Positions 1 through 7,348 of a stretch of DNA of 64,000 nt are shown here, piece after piece. How positions within the stretch are numbered: position 1 is the stretch's first letter; each line of letters starts with the position of its first letter. A program made the position numbers and the translations under genes. The DNA lies in assembly GCA_947625775.1 (NCBI GenBank), contig CANQPM010000004.1:62001-126000 (forward strand), in the 5' to 3' direction. Below the pieces are notes generated by a model. That model worked only from the letters and a program-made list of their open reading frames with translations, ran no database searches and was not told the DNA's origin. The DNA is from an uncultured Lachnospiraceae bacterium. GTDB taxonomy: Bacteria > Bacillota > Clostridia > Lachnospirales > Lachnospiraceae.

Positions 1-8
1 TTTTAAGG

Positions 9-413
9 TCAGGGTGTCGGTGTCCATTTGCCGCCTGAAAAGAACGGTGTGACATAAGCCATGATGAATCCAAGTCCGTTCAGGATTGCCCAGGTGATGC
101 AGATACGCTTCAGCCAGGCGCGGCTTTCGTCAACCGTCCTGCCGCTGCGGGAAAAATTCATCATCAAAAGGGCGACGGAGGCGGTGACAATCGCTGCCAC
201 AGTGGAAATCAGGACGATCTGGTTATATACATCCTTCATAATCTCATTGGCCTTCGTCCATACATCCGTAGCAGCATGAGCAGGCGGGCAGTACGCAAGG
301 AGCATGATCGCGGTCAGGACTGCGCAGTAGGCAGCCTTTCCGAAAGGAAAACGGCGGCGCTTTTTCAAAGCCTTACCGCCGTCAGGGTTGTGGGAAACAT
401 TCATTTTTTTCAA
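9..413 (-). CDS. VirB2/TrbC-like conjugative membrane protein (DUF3852-like)
   Basis: This 134-residue protein resembles the small pilin-like or channel proteins encoded in conjugation modules of Lachnospiraceae integrative elements. It has a basic N-terminus, a signal-peptide-like segment ending around AHA (about residues 26-48), then two further hydrophobic helices (about 62-85 and 105-125) separated by a short basic loop. That layout fits VirB2/TrbC-type proteins. A TTG codon at 413 is taken as the start because AGGAGG lies 7-8 bases upstream; the ATG three codons later would be too far from it. The DUF3852 label is from memory. The rest of the transfer operon would lie to the left, outside the window. 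Confidence 0.6.
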   Translation of the reverse strand: MKKMNVSHNPDGGKALKKRRRFPFGKAAYCAVLTAIMLLAYCPPAHAATDVWTKANEIMKDVYNQIVLISTVAAIVTASVALLMMNFSRSGRTVDESRAWLKRICITWAILNGLGFIMAYVTPFFSGGKWTPTP

Positions 414-788
414 TTTTTTGACCTCCTGTAATTAGTTTTTAAAAAAAACCGCATCCGTGGGGACAGATGTGGCAATGTCCGGCACAGAGCCGGAGGGCAT
501 AAAAAAACACCAGCCGGAAAGGGTGGTGTAACGGCCCAAAATGGTTTTGGGTGCATTTTTGAGCATATTCAGTTTAACATACCCGTATTTGCGCGAAAAG
601 AGCAAAACTGTGCCAATTTCGTGCGGAAGTGTGCCAATTATGTGCCAGATAGGAAAGAAATTATGGTAATGACGAAGATGAGCAAAAAACAACAGAAAAT
701 GTGGAGAAAAACATGCATTTGATTGACGGTACGGCATAAAAATAGTATGATATAAGTTAAAGAAGTATGATTATGGGAGGTGGATGGA
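414..788. other. Divergent intergenic region with iterated TGTGCCA repeats
   Basis: This gap separates the leftward conjugation gene from the rightward ATPase-protease cargo. TGTGCCAATT occurs at 609-618 and again at 630-639, 21 bases apart (two helical turns), followed by a third TGTGCCA at 641-647. I see no convincing gene; the open frame on the minus strand across it has no ribosome site. The repeats could be a regulator or relaxosome binding site, but that is inference. Confidence 0.4.
723..751 (+). promoter_or_regulatory. Sigma-A promoter of the ATPase-protease operon
   Basis: A TTGACG box at 723-728 is followed, after 17 bases, by TATGAT at 746-751. It lies about 40 bases upstream of the ATPase start codon, so transcription would begin around 757. 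Confidence 0.55.
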
Positions 789-1748
789 ATGGCTACTGCG
801 GAGCAGATTAAAAGTCTGGTAAAAGCTTATGCCGACTGTAATGATGAAAAGTTTAAAACCGTTGTTTTGCAGATTGCGGCGCATGAAGCTAGACTTGGAC
901 ACGATAATTTAGCGCGTGACTTGAAAAAGCAGATTGACAGGGTTGGAAACAAGAGAGCAAATATTGTACAACTTACTTCTACCAATCCCATGCTTTCATT
1001 ATCAATGCCCTCTCATGATTTGTCAGAATTAATTGTTTCAGAAGATATCAGTGATAAGATTCAAAGAATTCTGAATGAATATAGGAATAGGAATAGACTT
1101 ATATCTTACGGATTGACAAATAGAAGAAAGATATTGATAGAAGGAAATCCAGGAACAGGGAAAACCTTAACGGCCTCAATTATTGCATCTGAGCTATCTT
1201 TGCCTTTATATACAGTACAAATGGATAAACTTGTCACAAAGTTTATGGGAGAAACAAGCGCAAAGCTTAGGCAGGTATTTGAGAGCATAGAATCAACAAT
1301 AGGTGTATATCTTTTTGATGAATTTGACGCTATAGGTGCAGACCGAAGCCTTGATAATGAAGTAGGCGAAATGCGGAGAATCCTTAATTCGTTTCTACAG
1401 TTTATAGAACAAGATAATTCCGAAAGTATTATTGTAGCAGCGACAAACAGTCAAAAACTTTTGGATCAAGCTTTGTTCAGAAGATTTGATGATGTATTGC
1501 ACTATACGCTACCTACATCTGTAGAGATTAAGCGTTTATTTGAATATAAGTTAGAATCATATGATAATCACGTTTCAATTTCAAAGAATATGGTGAATGC
1601 AGCAGAGGGGCTAAGCCACGCAGAAATTGCAAGAGTCTGTGATGATGCGATAAAGAATTCCATATTAGATGATGAGCCTATTACAAGTAAAGCAGTGATT
1701 GCATTATTGAGTGAGAGGCACGACGTATATTCGTGTAAGGAGGCATAA
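789..1748 (+). CDS. AAA+ ATPase of an ATPase-subtilisin anti-phage-type pair
   Basis: A 319-residue AAA+ ATPase. A helical N-terminal part (about residues 1-95) precedes the ATPase core, which has Walker A GNPGTGKT near residue 120, Walker B YLFDEFDA near 175, a sensor-1 AATN and an arginine-finger-like RRFDD. The start at 789 is chosen because GGGAGGTGG lies five bases upstream; an in-frame GTG at 780 falls inside that ribosome site. The protease gene follows 6 bases after the stop. ATPase plus S8-peptidase pairs of this kind are catalogued as anti-phage proteins (NCBI names IteA/IteS, from memory and unchecked). The gene is clearly more AT-rich than the flanking transfer genes, suggesting it is recently acquired cargo. 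The function is inferred from family and context. Confidence 0.75.
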   Translation: MATAEQIKSLVKAYADCNDEKFKTVVLQIAAHEARLGHDNLARDLKKQIDRVGNKRANIVQLTSTNPMLSLSMPSHDLSELIVSEDISDKIQRILNEYRNRNRLISYGLTNRRKILIEGNPGTGKTLTASIIASELSLPLYTVQMDKLVTKFMGETSAKLRQVFESIESTIGVYLFDEFDAIGADRSLDNEVGEMRRILNSFLQFIEQDNSESIIVAATNSQKLLDQALFRRFDDVLHYTLPTSVEIKRLFEYKLESYDNHVSISKNMVNAAEGLSHAEIARVCDDAIKNSILDDEPITSKAVIALLSERHDVYSCKEA

Positions 1749-1754
1749 ATATAG

Positions 1755-4223
1755 ATGGCAGTAGAAAAAAGGAACATTTTTCTGACACATACAGTTGAAA
1801 CTATGCCTTATATATCAACATCAAAGCCAATAGGAACAAATTATCCGAAACGTACTGTTGCAGAACATGCGGCATTTATAGAGAAAAAATTGCAAAAATG
1901 TTATGCAGATTCATTATCACAGAAGCAGGTGGCAGCAATTCGTTACAAGGAAGGTACTTATCTTGAATTTTCAAGTGCCAAGGGACATGATTTGGCTATC
2001 AAGAGTTTAGAAAACCGCCAGACAGGTATACGGTTACTGAATGTTCATGAGGATAAGACGAATTCTGTAATTAAAGCGACAGTATATATTCCTGCTGGGA
2101 AGGAAAGCTTTTTTCTCAAGAAAGTTGAAGCATATGCCAATGGGCAAACACGAAAGGGGAATCCTAAAAACAATGATTTGGTTAGCAGTATTGATGATAT
2201 TAAAGTAGCAATTTTGGATTCTTTTTGGGTAGGAAGTTATGAAAGTATACCAAAGGACGTCCCAGTATGGTGTGAAATTTGGCTCAGATATGATTTTCAG
2301 TTTAACAATTCTAAATCCTGGATAGATACAGAAGAAAGCATTACTTCAATATGTTCAGAAAATCAAATACATATTGATGCGAAACATATTATTTTTCCAG
2401 AGCGTATCGTAAAAATGGTACATGCAAATGCCGAACAGTTAAAACTTCTAATAGCTGGATGTCCATACATTACAGAAATAAGGCGTGCGCAAGAGGCAAC
2501 TACTTTTTTTGAAAAACTGTCTAATAGTGAGCAGAAAGAATGGATAAATGAACTGCTTCAGCGGACTGCTTATACAAACGGTAATGTGGCAATTTGCCTG
2601 TTGGACACAGGTGTTACGGCATCCCATCCTTTGTTAGCACAAGCAATTGATTTAGATCATGTTCAAGCAGTAAAATCTACATGGGGAGTCGGAGATCACC
2701 AAGGCCATGGAACAGAAATGGCGGGCATAGCTTTATTTAAAAATCTAAAAGATGCGTTGACGGGAAAAACTAAAATAGAAGTGCCGCAAAAAATTGAATC
2801 AGTAAAAATTTTACCGCCAACAGGTGGAAACGACCCTGATTTATATGGTGCAGTTACAGAGCAAGCCGTTTCATTGGCAGAAATAGCTAATCCATTTGTA
2901 CATAGGGTTATTTGTATGGCAGTAACTTCACCGGAATATAATACGTTTGACGGAAGCCCAACATCATGGTCTGCGGCATTAGACAGTATTACATCTGGAG
3001 CGGATGAAGAAAATGTAAAAAGGCTTTTTGTTGTCAGCGCAGGAAATGTATATCCGGAAGAAGTGAGGAATTCATCATTTCCAGATGCCAATACACTTCA
3101 TTGTGTTGAAAGTCCCGGTCAGGCATGGAATGCCATTACTGTTGGTGCATATTCAAATGATGTAGACATAACGGATGCGGCTTTTAAGGGATACAGTGCA
3201 GTGACAGAAGCAGGAGATATGTCACCATACAATTCTACTTCCGAAACATGGAATAACAAGTGGCCGGTGAAACCAGATGTATTATTTGATGGTGGAAATA
3301 TGGCCTCTAATGGTGCTGATTATTCAGAGTGTCCTGACTTATCATTGCTGACAACAAATTATAGACCATTGATTAAAAATTTTTCGTCAATATGGGGGAC
3401 AAGTTCTGCTGCAGCGCAGGCAGCATGGTTTTGTTCACAGTTATTAGCCGAATATCCTGATATGTGGCCCGAAACGGTCAGAGCCTTGATGATTCATTCT
3501 GCCACCTGGACCGAACAGATGAAAAGACGGTTTTGTATTGAGGATACAAAAACAAAGGGACGTCATCGGCTTTTAAGAACTTGTGGTTATGGCATTCCTG
3601 ATTTGGGAAAGGCCATTCAATGTATGAATAATAGTGTAAACATGGTAATCCAAGGGGAGTTGCAACCATATAGCAAAAACAGTATGAATGAAATGCACGT
3701 TCACACTTTACCTTGGCCTACGGAGATTTTGAAATCACTTGAGAGTGTAAGTGTTACTTTGAAGGTGACTTTGTCGTATTTTATAGAACCTGGTCCAGGA
3801 GAGGTTGGGTGGAAGGATAAGTATCGCTATCCTTCATGCGGGTTAAGATTTGATGTGATTAACTCAAATGAAGATATTGAGGATTTTAAGAAGCGCATTA
3901 ATGTAAAAATGCGCGGAGACGATAAGAAAGATAAAGGCGAAGGCACCAGTGGAAGTGAGCGCTGGTATTTGGGTTCAGATAATCGCGATGTAGGATCAAT
4001 ACATTCTGATTATTGCGAGTTATCAGCTGCCGAATTATGCGATTGTAATCATATTGCCGTGTTTCCGGTTATTGGATGGTGGAGAGAACGAGGCTACTTG
4101 GGCAAGTATGATAGTAAAATTAGGTATTCATTGGTTGTTTCTCTATCTACTCCAAAAGTGGATGTAGATTTTTACACGCCGATTATGACTGAAATTAAAA
4201 ATGTTATTGAAACAGATATTTAG
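1755..4223 (+). CDS. Subtilisin-like S8 serine protease, partner of the AAA+ ATPase
   Basis: An 822-residue protein with a complete subtilase triad: Asp284 (in LLDTGVTASHP), His318 (in GHGTEMAG) and Ser550 (in GTSSAAAQ). About 280 residues precede the catalytic domain and about 240 follow it; the latter are beta-rich and charged. There is no signal peptide, so it should act in the cytoplasm, unlike secreted subtilisins. It follows the ATPase by 6 bases with AAGGAGG 12 bases before the ATG. In related ATPase-protease pairs the ATPase is thought to gate or feed the protease during infection; here that is inference. Like the ATPase it is AT-rich, consistent with transferred cargo. No other protease-defence genes are adjacent. 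Confidence 0.78.
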   Translation: MAVEKRNIFLTHTVETMPYISTSKPIGTNYPKRTVAEHAAFIEKKLQKCYADSLSQKQVAAIRYKEGTYLEFSSAKGHDLAIKSLENRQTGIRLLNVHEDKTNSVIKATVYIPAGKESFFLKKVEAYANGQTRKGNPKNNDLVSSIDDIKVAILDSFWVGSYESIPKDVPVWCEIWLRYDFQFNNSKSWIDTEESITSICSENQIHIDAKHIIFPERIVKMVHANAEQLKLLIAGCPYITEIRRAQEATTFFEKLSNSEQKEWINELLQRTAYTNGNVAICLLDTGVTASHPLLAQAIDLDHVQAVKSTWGVGDHQGHGTEMAGIALFKNLKDALTGKTKIEVPQKIESVKILPPTGGNDPDLYGAVTEQAVSLAEIANPFVHRVICMAVTSPEYNTFDGSPTSWSAALDSITSGADEENVKRLFVVSAGNVYPEEVRNSSFPDANTLHCVESPGQAWNAITVGAYSNDVDITDAAFKGYSAVTEAGDMSPYNSTSETWNNKWPVKPDVLFDGGNMASNGADYSECPDLSLLTTNYRPLIKNFSSIWGTSSAAAQAAWFCSQLLAEYPDMWPETVRALMIHSATWTEQMKRRFCIEDTKTKGRHRLLRTCGYGIPDLGKAIQCMNNSVNMVIQGELQPYSKNSMNEMHVHTLPWPTEILKSLESVSVTLKVTLSYFIEPGPGEVGWKDKYRYPSCGLRFDVINSNEDIEDFKKRINVKMRGDDKKDKGEGTSGSERWYLGSDNRDVGSIHSDYCELSAAELCDCNHIAVFPVIGWWRERGYLGKYDSKIRYSLVVSLSTPKVDVDFYTPIMTEIKNVIETDI

Positions 4224-4581
4224 ACAAACAAGGATAAGAAAATAAGAGAATAACAGTGTTGAATACTCAACCGTTATAAAACAAAAATGTGATTATGCAA
4301 TAAGATCCAACTAAGATCAGAAATAATGTACTTAAGTATTGTTCCTGATATTAGTAGATGTTCTGGATTTAACCATTTCTTAAATAAATATATTTGTTGA
4401 GTTTGCTCTTCCTGTCGTTCTAATTCCATTGTAAACCAAAGGCAAGAGAATTTTAAAAGTAAAGAAATCATCTGTGACTCTTTTATTTCATTCATCTTAG
4501 AAAATGGAATATGATTGTAGTATTCATATTCAGTTTTATAACAATGCACATAGCATATTTTACTGAAATTAGAATTCATAA

Positions 4582-4740
4582 ACATATAAAAACCTACATT
4601 TGAATGATAGTACATATCAACAAATTATGCGCTTGTTAACCCAATGTAATGAAGATCAACTATATGTAATTCTTGCAACGGCAAAAGCATTGTTATCTGT
4701 GACGGAGAACTCTATTACCCAAGATAACTACTATGAATAA
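4582..4740 (+). pseudogene. Possible C-terminal remnant of an HTH-type regulator
   Basis: An open stretch of about 50 codons ends at TAA 4738-4740 and reads like the helical tail (RLLTQCNEDQLYVILATAKA) often found after the helix-turn-helix domain of Xre-type regulators in mobile elements. An in-frame TAA precedes it and no DNA-binding domain remains, so if the resemblance is real it is a truncated leftover. The assignment is from pattern only. Confidence 0.3.
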
Positions 4741-4765
4741 TTTCCCTATGGTACAAAAGATATTT

Positions 4766-4812
4766 AAAAGGCCCATTTTAAACACTATCCTCTATGTGAA
4801 AATGAGCCTTTT
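4766..4812. terminator. Bidirectional terminator hairpin
   Basis: AAAAGGCCCATTTT (4766-4779) pairs with AAAATGAGCCTTTT (4799-4812) with one G-T wobble. It lies between the rightward cargo and the leftward element genes and could end transcription from both sides. Confidence 0.5.
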
Positions 4813-4829
4813 AATTTGGCCCTCTATGC

Positions 4830-5360
4830 CTATTGTCCCCTTTTTGGAAAAAATTTGTCCAGTATATCAATGCTGTCCTTAGAGGTATAGCCCCACAAAA
4901 TGGAGCTGAGGGCATCTATCGCCTCCTGCCGTTTGCGGTAATAAGTGCGGAAACTGATGTCGCGGATGTAGGGGCGGAGCTTTTCAATGATTTCCTCCAC
5001 ATTGCGAAGCTGCTGGGGTGACAGGAAAGTATAGAACAGCAGCCAATAGTAGGTTTCCCCGTTCTTGTGCTTTGACCGCAGCAGGTCAATGGCATTGTCT
5101 AGGAGCTTGAGCATACGGTGGCTCTGCTCAATGCACTCTGCATGGCGCTCAATCGTGCTGCCGGAGAGGTCGGCGCCCGCAAGGTAGACGGAATCCAGAA
5201 ATTCTTCAATGGAGCTGCCATATTCAATCTCAAACTTATTCCTTACCTGCTGGACAGACAGCTCCAGGCTCCAGACCACATCCCTGTACTTTTTCAACAG
5301 TTTCCATGTGTCATGGTACAACGGGTTTTCAGTGTCGATCGCATTATTTTTCTTTTTCAT
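4830..5360 (-). CDS. Small helical conjugative-element protein, unknown function
   Basis: A 176-residue, almost entirely helical and charged soluble protein. Its start ATG overlaps the stop of the upstream winged-helix gene as ATGA (5357-5360), so the two are translationally coupled. The C-terminal half (RTYYRKRQEAIDALSSILWG) resembles the region-4-like helices of ArpU/sigma-like regulators of mobile elements, which would suit a transcriptional role, but this is a weak resemblance. I do not recognise a catalytic motif. Confidence 0.6.
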   Translation of the reverse strand: MKKKNNAIDTENPLYHDTWKLLKKYRDVVWSLELSVQQVRNKFEIEYGSSIEEFLDSVYLAGADLSGSTIERHAECIEQSHRMLKLLDNAIDLLRSKHKNGETYYWLLFYTFLSPQQLRNVEEIIEKLRPYIRDISFRTYYRKRQEAIDALSSILWGYTSKDSIDILDKFFPKRGQ

Positions 5361-6511
5361 GTAGGTTTCCTCCTGAAATGATTATTTTTTTGTGAGAGCG
5401 TAAGCTCAAAGGTGTAAACGGTTTTTCCAGTGCCGCATAGGACAGCAAGCCCCAGGCGGTGTTCCTCTCCTGACTTAGTGTATTTAAAATATCCTTCCCT
5501 GCAGACGTCCGATAAAGGATATAACTTATATATGGATTTAGGACACCCAAAACACGATAGCCCTTGTGCGACAAGGATTTCCGACAGTTTTTGGAGTATC
5601 TGTTCAATGTGCGCTTTTGAAACGCAAGACAATTCAGGTGAAACGGAGATGCTGTGTTCTGTGGCAGCAGGCGCCTCACAGGGAGCCTCCTTCGGCAGAC
5701 TGATATTGATATTTAATGTCATGGCAACCTCATCCTTATCTATTAAGACATCTGATATTTGGAACATGGTGGACAGGTAGCCCTGAAGATAGACCACGCT
5801 GCCTGTCCGTCCTGGGAAGGTCATCAGGGAAAGGTACTGCAGCCGTTCCAGCTTTTTCAGTACCCTGCCTGCAGTCGCCTTTGATATGCCCCATCTTTTT
5901 CCCAGTTCAGTATAGGTTACTAAGGGAGAGCCTGTCCCATTGCGGAGATAGACCACCGGCCCAAGCTCGGAACCCTGTACCTGTTCATCGTTATAGATAG
6001 CGGAGAGCCACAGATCCAGTACAATGTCTGTTTCAGAGCAGCGCCCTGAGCTGATAAGCTCCGTTGCAGTGACAAGGGGCAGGAAGAAAAAGCCTGTGTC
6101 CTTTTGGCAGGGGCAGTTATAATCCAGAACCGTGTTGTGCTGTTTCCAGTCCCGAATCTTATATTTTATGACCTTGCCGCGGTCAAGAGTGAGATAGGAG
6201 ATCAGGTGGCGTTTCTGCAAATCCTCCAGAATTTCTATCGCCTGATGCTGGAACCGTGTGCGGAACCATGAACACAGCTCTTTCGCGCTGCATATCCATT
6301 CGCCGGGGTAGACCGTGTGGCTGATCCCGTCCAGACGGCGGTAGGAAGTACGGAAATTTGCGTAACTGCAAAGGACCGTGTAATAAAAAAGACCCGAACC
6401 TCCGCCGGCGCGAAGATTCGAGTCGTTTATCAATGACTGTATGAATTGCCGGTAGATCCGGCAGCGTGGATAGTCCACGACCTGTTTGATTTGAAGTTCA
6501 TATTCTGACAT
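5357..6511 (-). CDS. Winged-helix DNA-binding protein of the conjugative element
   Basis: A 384-residue protein typical of the accessory or replication end of Lachnospiraceae integrative elements. Two winged-helix-like parts can be seen: one around residues 55-125 (CSAKELCSWFRTRFQHQAIE) and a second around 195-250 (TYTELGKRWGISKATAGRVL), a clear MarR/replication-initiator-type helix-turn-helix. The C-terminal domain has a short cysteine-containing GCPKSIYKLYP stretch. Start 6511 is preferred over an upstream ATG because AAGGAGA lies just ahead of it. It precedes the 176-residue gene with a four-base overlap. It may be an element replication initiator or a regulator of transfer; the sequence does not decide. 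Confidence 0.6.
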   Translation of the reverse strand: MSEYELQIKQVVDYPRCRIYRQFIQSLINDSNLRAGGGSGLFYYTVLCSYANFRTSYRRLDGISHTVYPGEWICSAKELCSWFRTRFQHQAIEILEDLQKRHLISYLTLDRGKVIKYKIRDWKQHNTVLDYNCPCQKDTGFFFLPLVTATELISSGRCSETDIVLDLWLSAIYNDEQVQGSELGPVVYLRNGTGSPLVTYTELGKRWGISKATAGRVLKKLERLQYLSLMTFPGRTGSVVYLQGYLSTMFQISDVLIDKDEVAMTLNINISLPKEAPCEAPAATEHSISVSPELSCVSKAHIEQILQKLSEILVAQGLSCFGCPKSIYKLYPLSDVCREGYFKYTKSGEEHRLGLAVLCGTGKTVYTFELTLSQKNNHFRRKPT

Positions 6512-6758
6512 TCGCTTCTCCTTGATTTTTGTATTTTTTGCAATTATAATTGGAAGAGACAAGTTGAACGCAGAGCGTTCCAATTTGAGAAAATTGTAAA
6601 ACTGCTAACATTTTGCTAATAGCAATATGAAATATTATGGATATTGAGAGAGAACAAGACGTGCCGTTGAGTAAAATGAAAGTTCGAAAGTGTTGAATTT
6701 ACTGCGTTTGGAGAGGTCACATGGACTATGCCGTATCCCGGTGGAAATGGGGAATTTA

Positions 6759-6801
6759 ACTCCTAAGCGATAGGTCGGACGTTCAAGTCGTCTCGGGGAC
6801 G
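6759..6801 (+). other. att site: displaced 3' fragment of tRNA-Arg(CCU)
   Basis: This 43-base stretch reads as the anticodon loop (CTCCTAA), 3' anticodon stem, variable loop, intact T arm (GTTCAAGTC) and 3' acceptor strand (CGGGGAC) of tRNA-Arg with anticodon CCT. The sequence to its left (from TTTAA leftwards) does not form the 5' half of a tRNA, so the gene is cut at the anticodon loop. An element that integrates into the 3' half of a tRNA restores the gene at one end and leaves exactly such a fragment at the other. The intact tRNA should therefore lie to the left of the window. The integrase is not in view. Confidence 0.72.
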
Positions 6802-6807
6802 TATTAT

Positions 6808-6860
6808 AAAAAGCATTGGAATGAAGGCTTTTGCCTTCGGATTCCAATGCTTTTTATTTT
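6808..6860. terminator. Strong bidirectional terminator
   Basis: A 15-base perfect outer stem (6808-6822 with 6841-6855) continues into GAAGGC/GCCTTC around a TTTT loop and carries T-runs on both strands. It sits just past the tRNA-Arg fragment and the end of the leftward helical-protein gene, and probably belonged to the original tRNA locus. Confidence 0.85.
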
Positions 6861-6868
6861 GTCTGGTA

Positions 6869-7303
6869 TTACAGATACTGCTCCAAGTCCCTAAGCAGCT
6901 CCTCCTCAATGGATATGAGCTTTTTGCAGATATCCTTTGAGGTCTGGTTTGCCGCTTCGTATTGGTTCAGGTATTTGTTGAGTGATTTTATGCCCATATT
7001 GCAGCCGTCTGTGAGCAGGTCGGCGACTGTCTTGTCGCTGTTGTCCATTGTCATTTTCATGTTGGTTTTCATCCACGACATGCCCTTAGCCATTAAATTT
7101 GGATCTTTTTCATCACTTCCGTATTTTACGAGCAGGGAATGGATTTCGTTGCCAAGCTCTCCGTGGTGCTTCTTGCTTTTTGCAAGCATATCCTTGAGCT
7201 CTGAGCTTTTGATTCTGTCCATAACCTCGTCAATTGAAGAAACTGCCATTTTTGTGCCTGAATCACATTCCTTTAACAGGCTTATCGTATCTTTGCTTTC
7301 CAT
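6869..7303 (-). CDS. Ferritin-like four-helix protein, unknown function
   Basis: A 144-residue all-helical cytosolic protein whose spacing of four helices resembles DUF2383-type (PA2169-like) ferritin-fold proteins. No clear di-iron ExxH pair is seen. AAAGGAGG lies seven bases before the ATG. It stands alone, separated by 45 bases from the end of the GLUG gene transcribed in the same direction, so it may be the last gene of that operon. Function unknown. Confidence 0.65.
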   Translation of the reverse strand: MESKDTISLLKECDSGTKMAVSSIDEVMDRIKSSELKDMLAKSKKHHGELGNEIHSLLVKYGSDEKDPNLMAKGMSWMKTNMKMTMDNSDKTVADLLTDGCNMGIKSLNKYLNQYEAANQTSKDICKKLISIEEELLRDLEQYL

Positions 7304-7348
7304 TGCTGCGCCTCCTTTTTAGGAGTAGTATGTCCTGCATGGAAAAAA

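Larger units (their letters stand above)
4224..4829. other. AT-rich 600-base gap: decayed sequence and a terminator
   Basis: No convincing intact gene. A 113-codon minus-strand frame (4274-4615) has no ribosome site and low-complexity composition. On the plus strand a short coding remnant (4582-4740) and a terminator hairpin (4766-4812) are described separately. Confidence 0.5.

Noticed and set aside
432-737. 101-codon minus-strand frame in the left intergenic region
   Set aside because: No ribosome site, composition unlike neighbouring genes, and it overlaps the promoter and repeats of the defence operon.
4274-4615. 113-codon minus-strand frame after the protease gene
   Set aside because: No Shine-Dalgarno sequence and no recognisable family; the opposite strand carries a better coding remnant in part of it.
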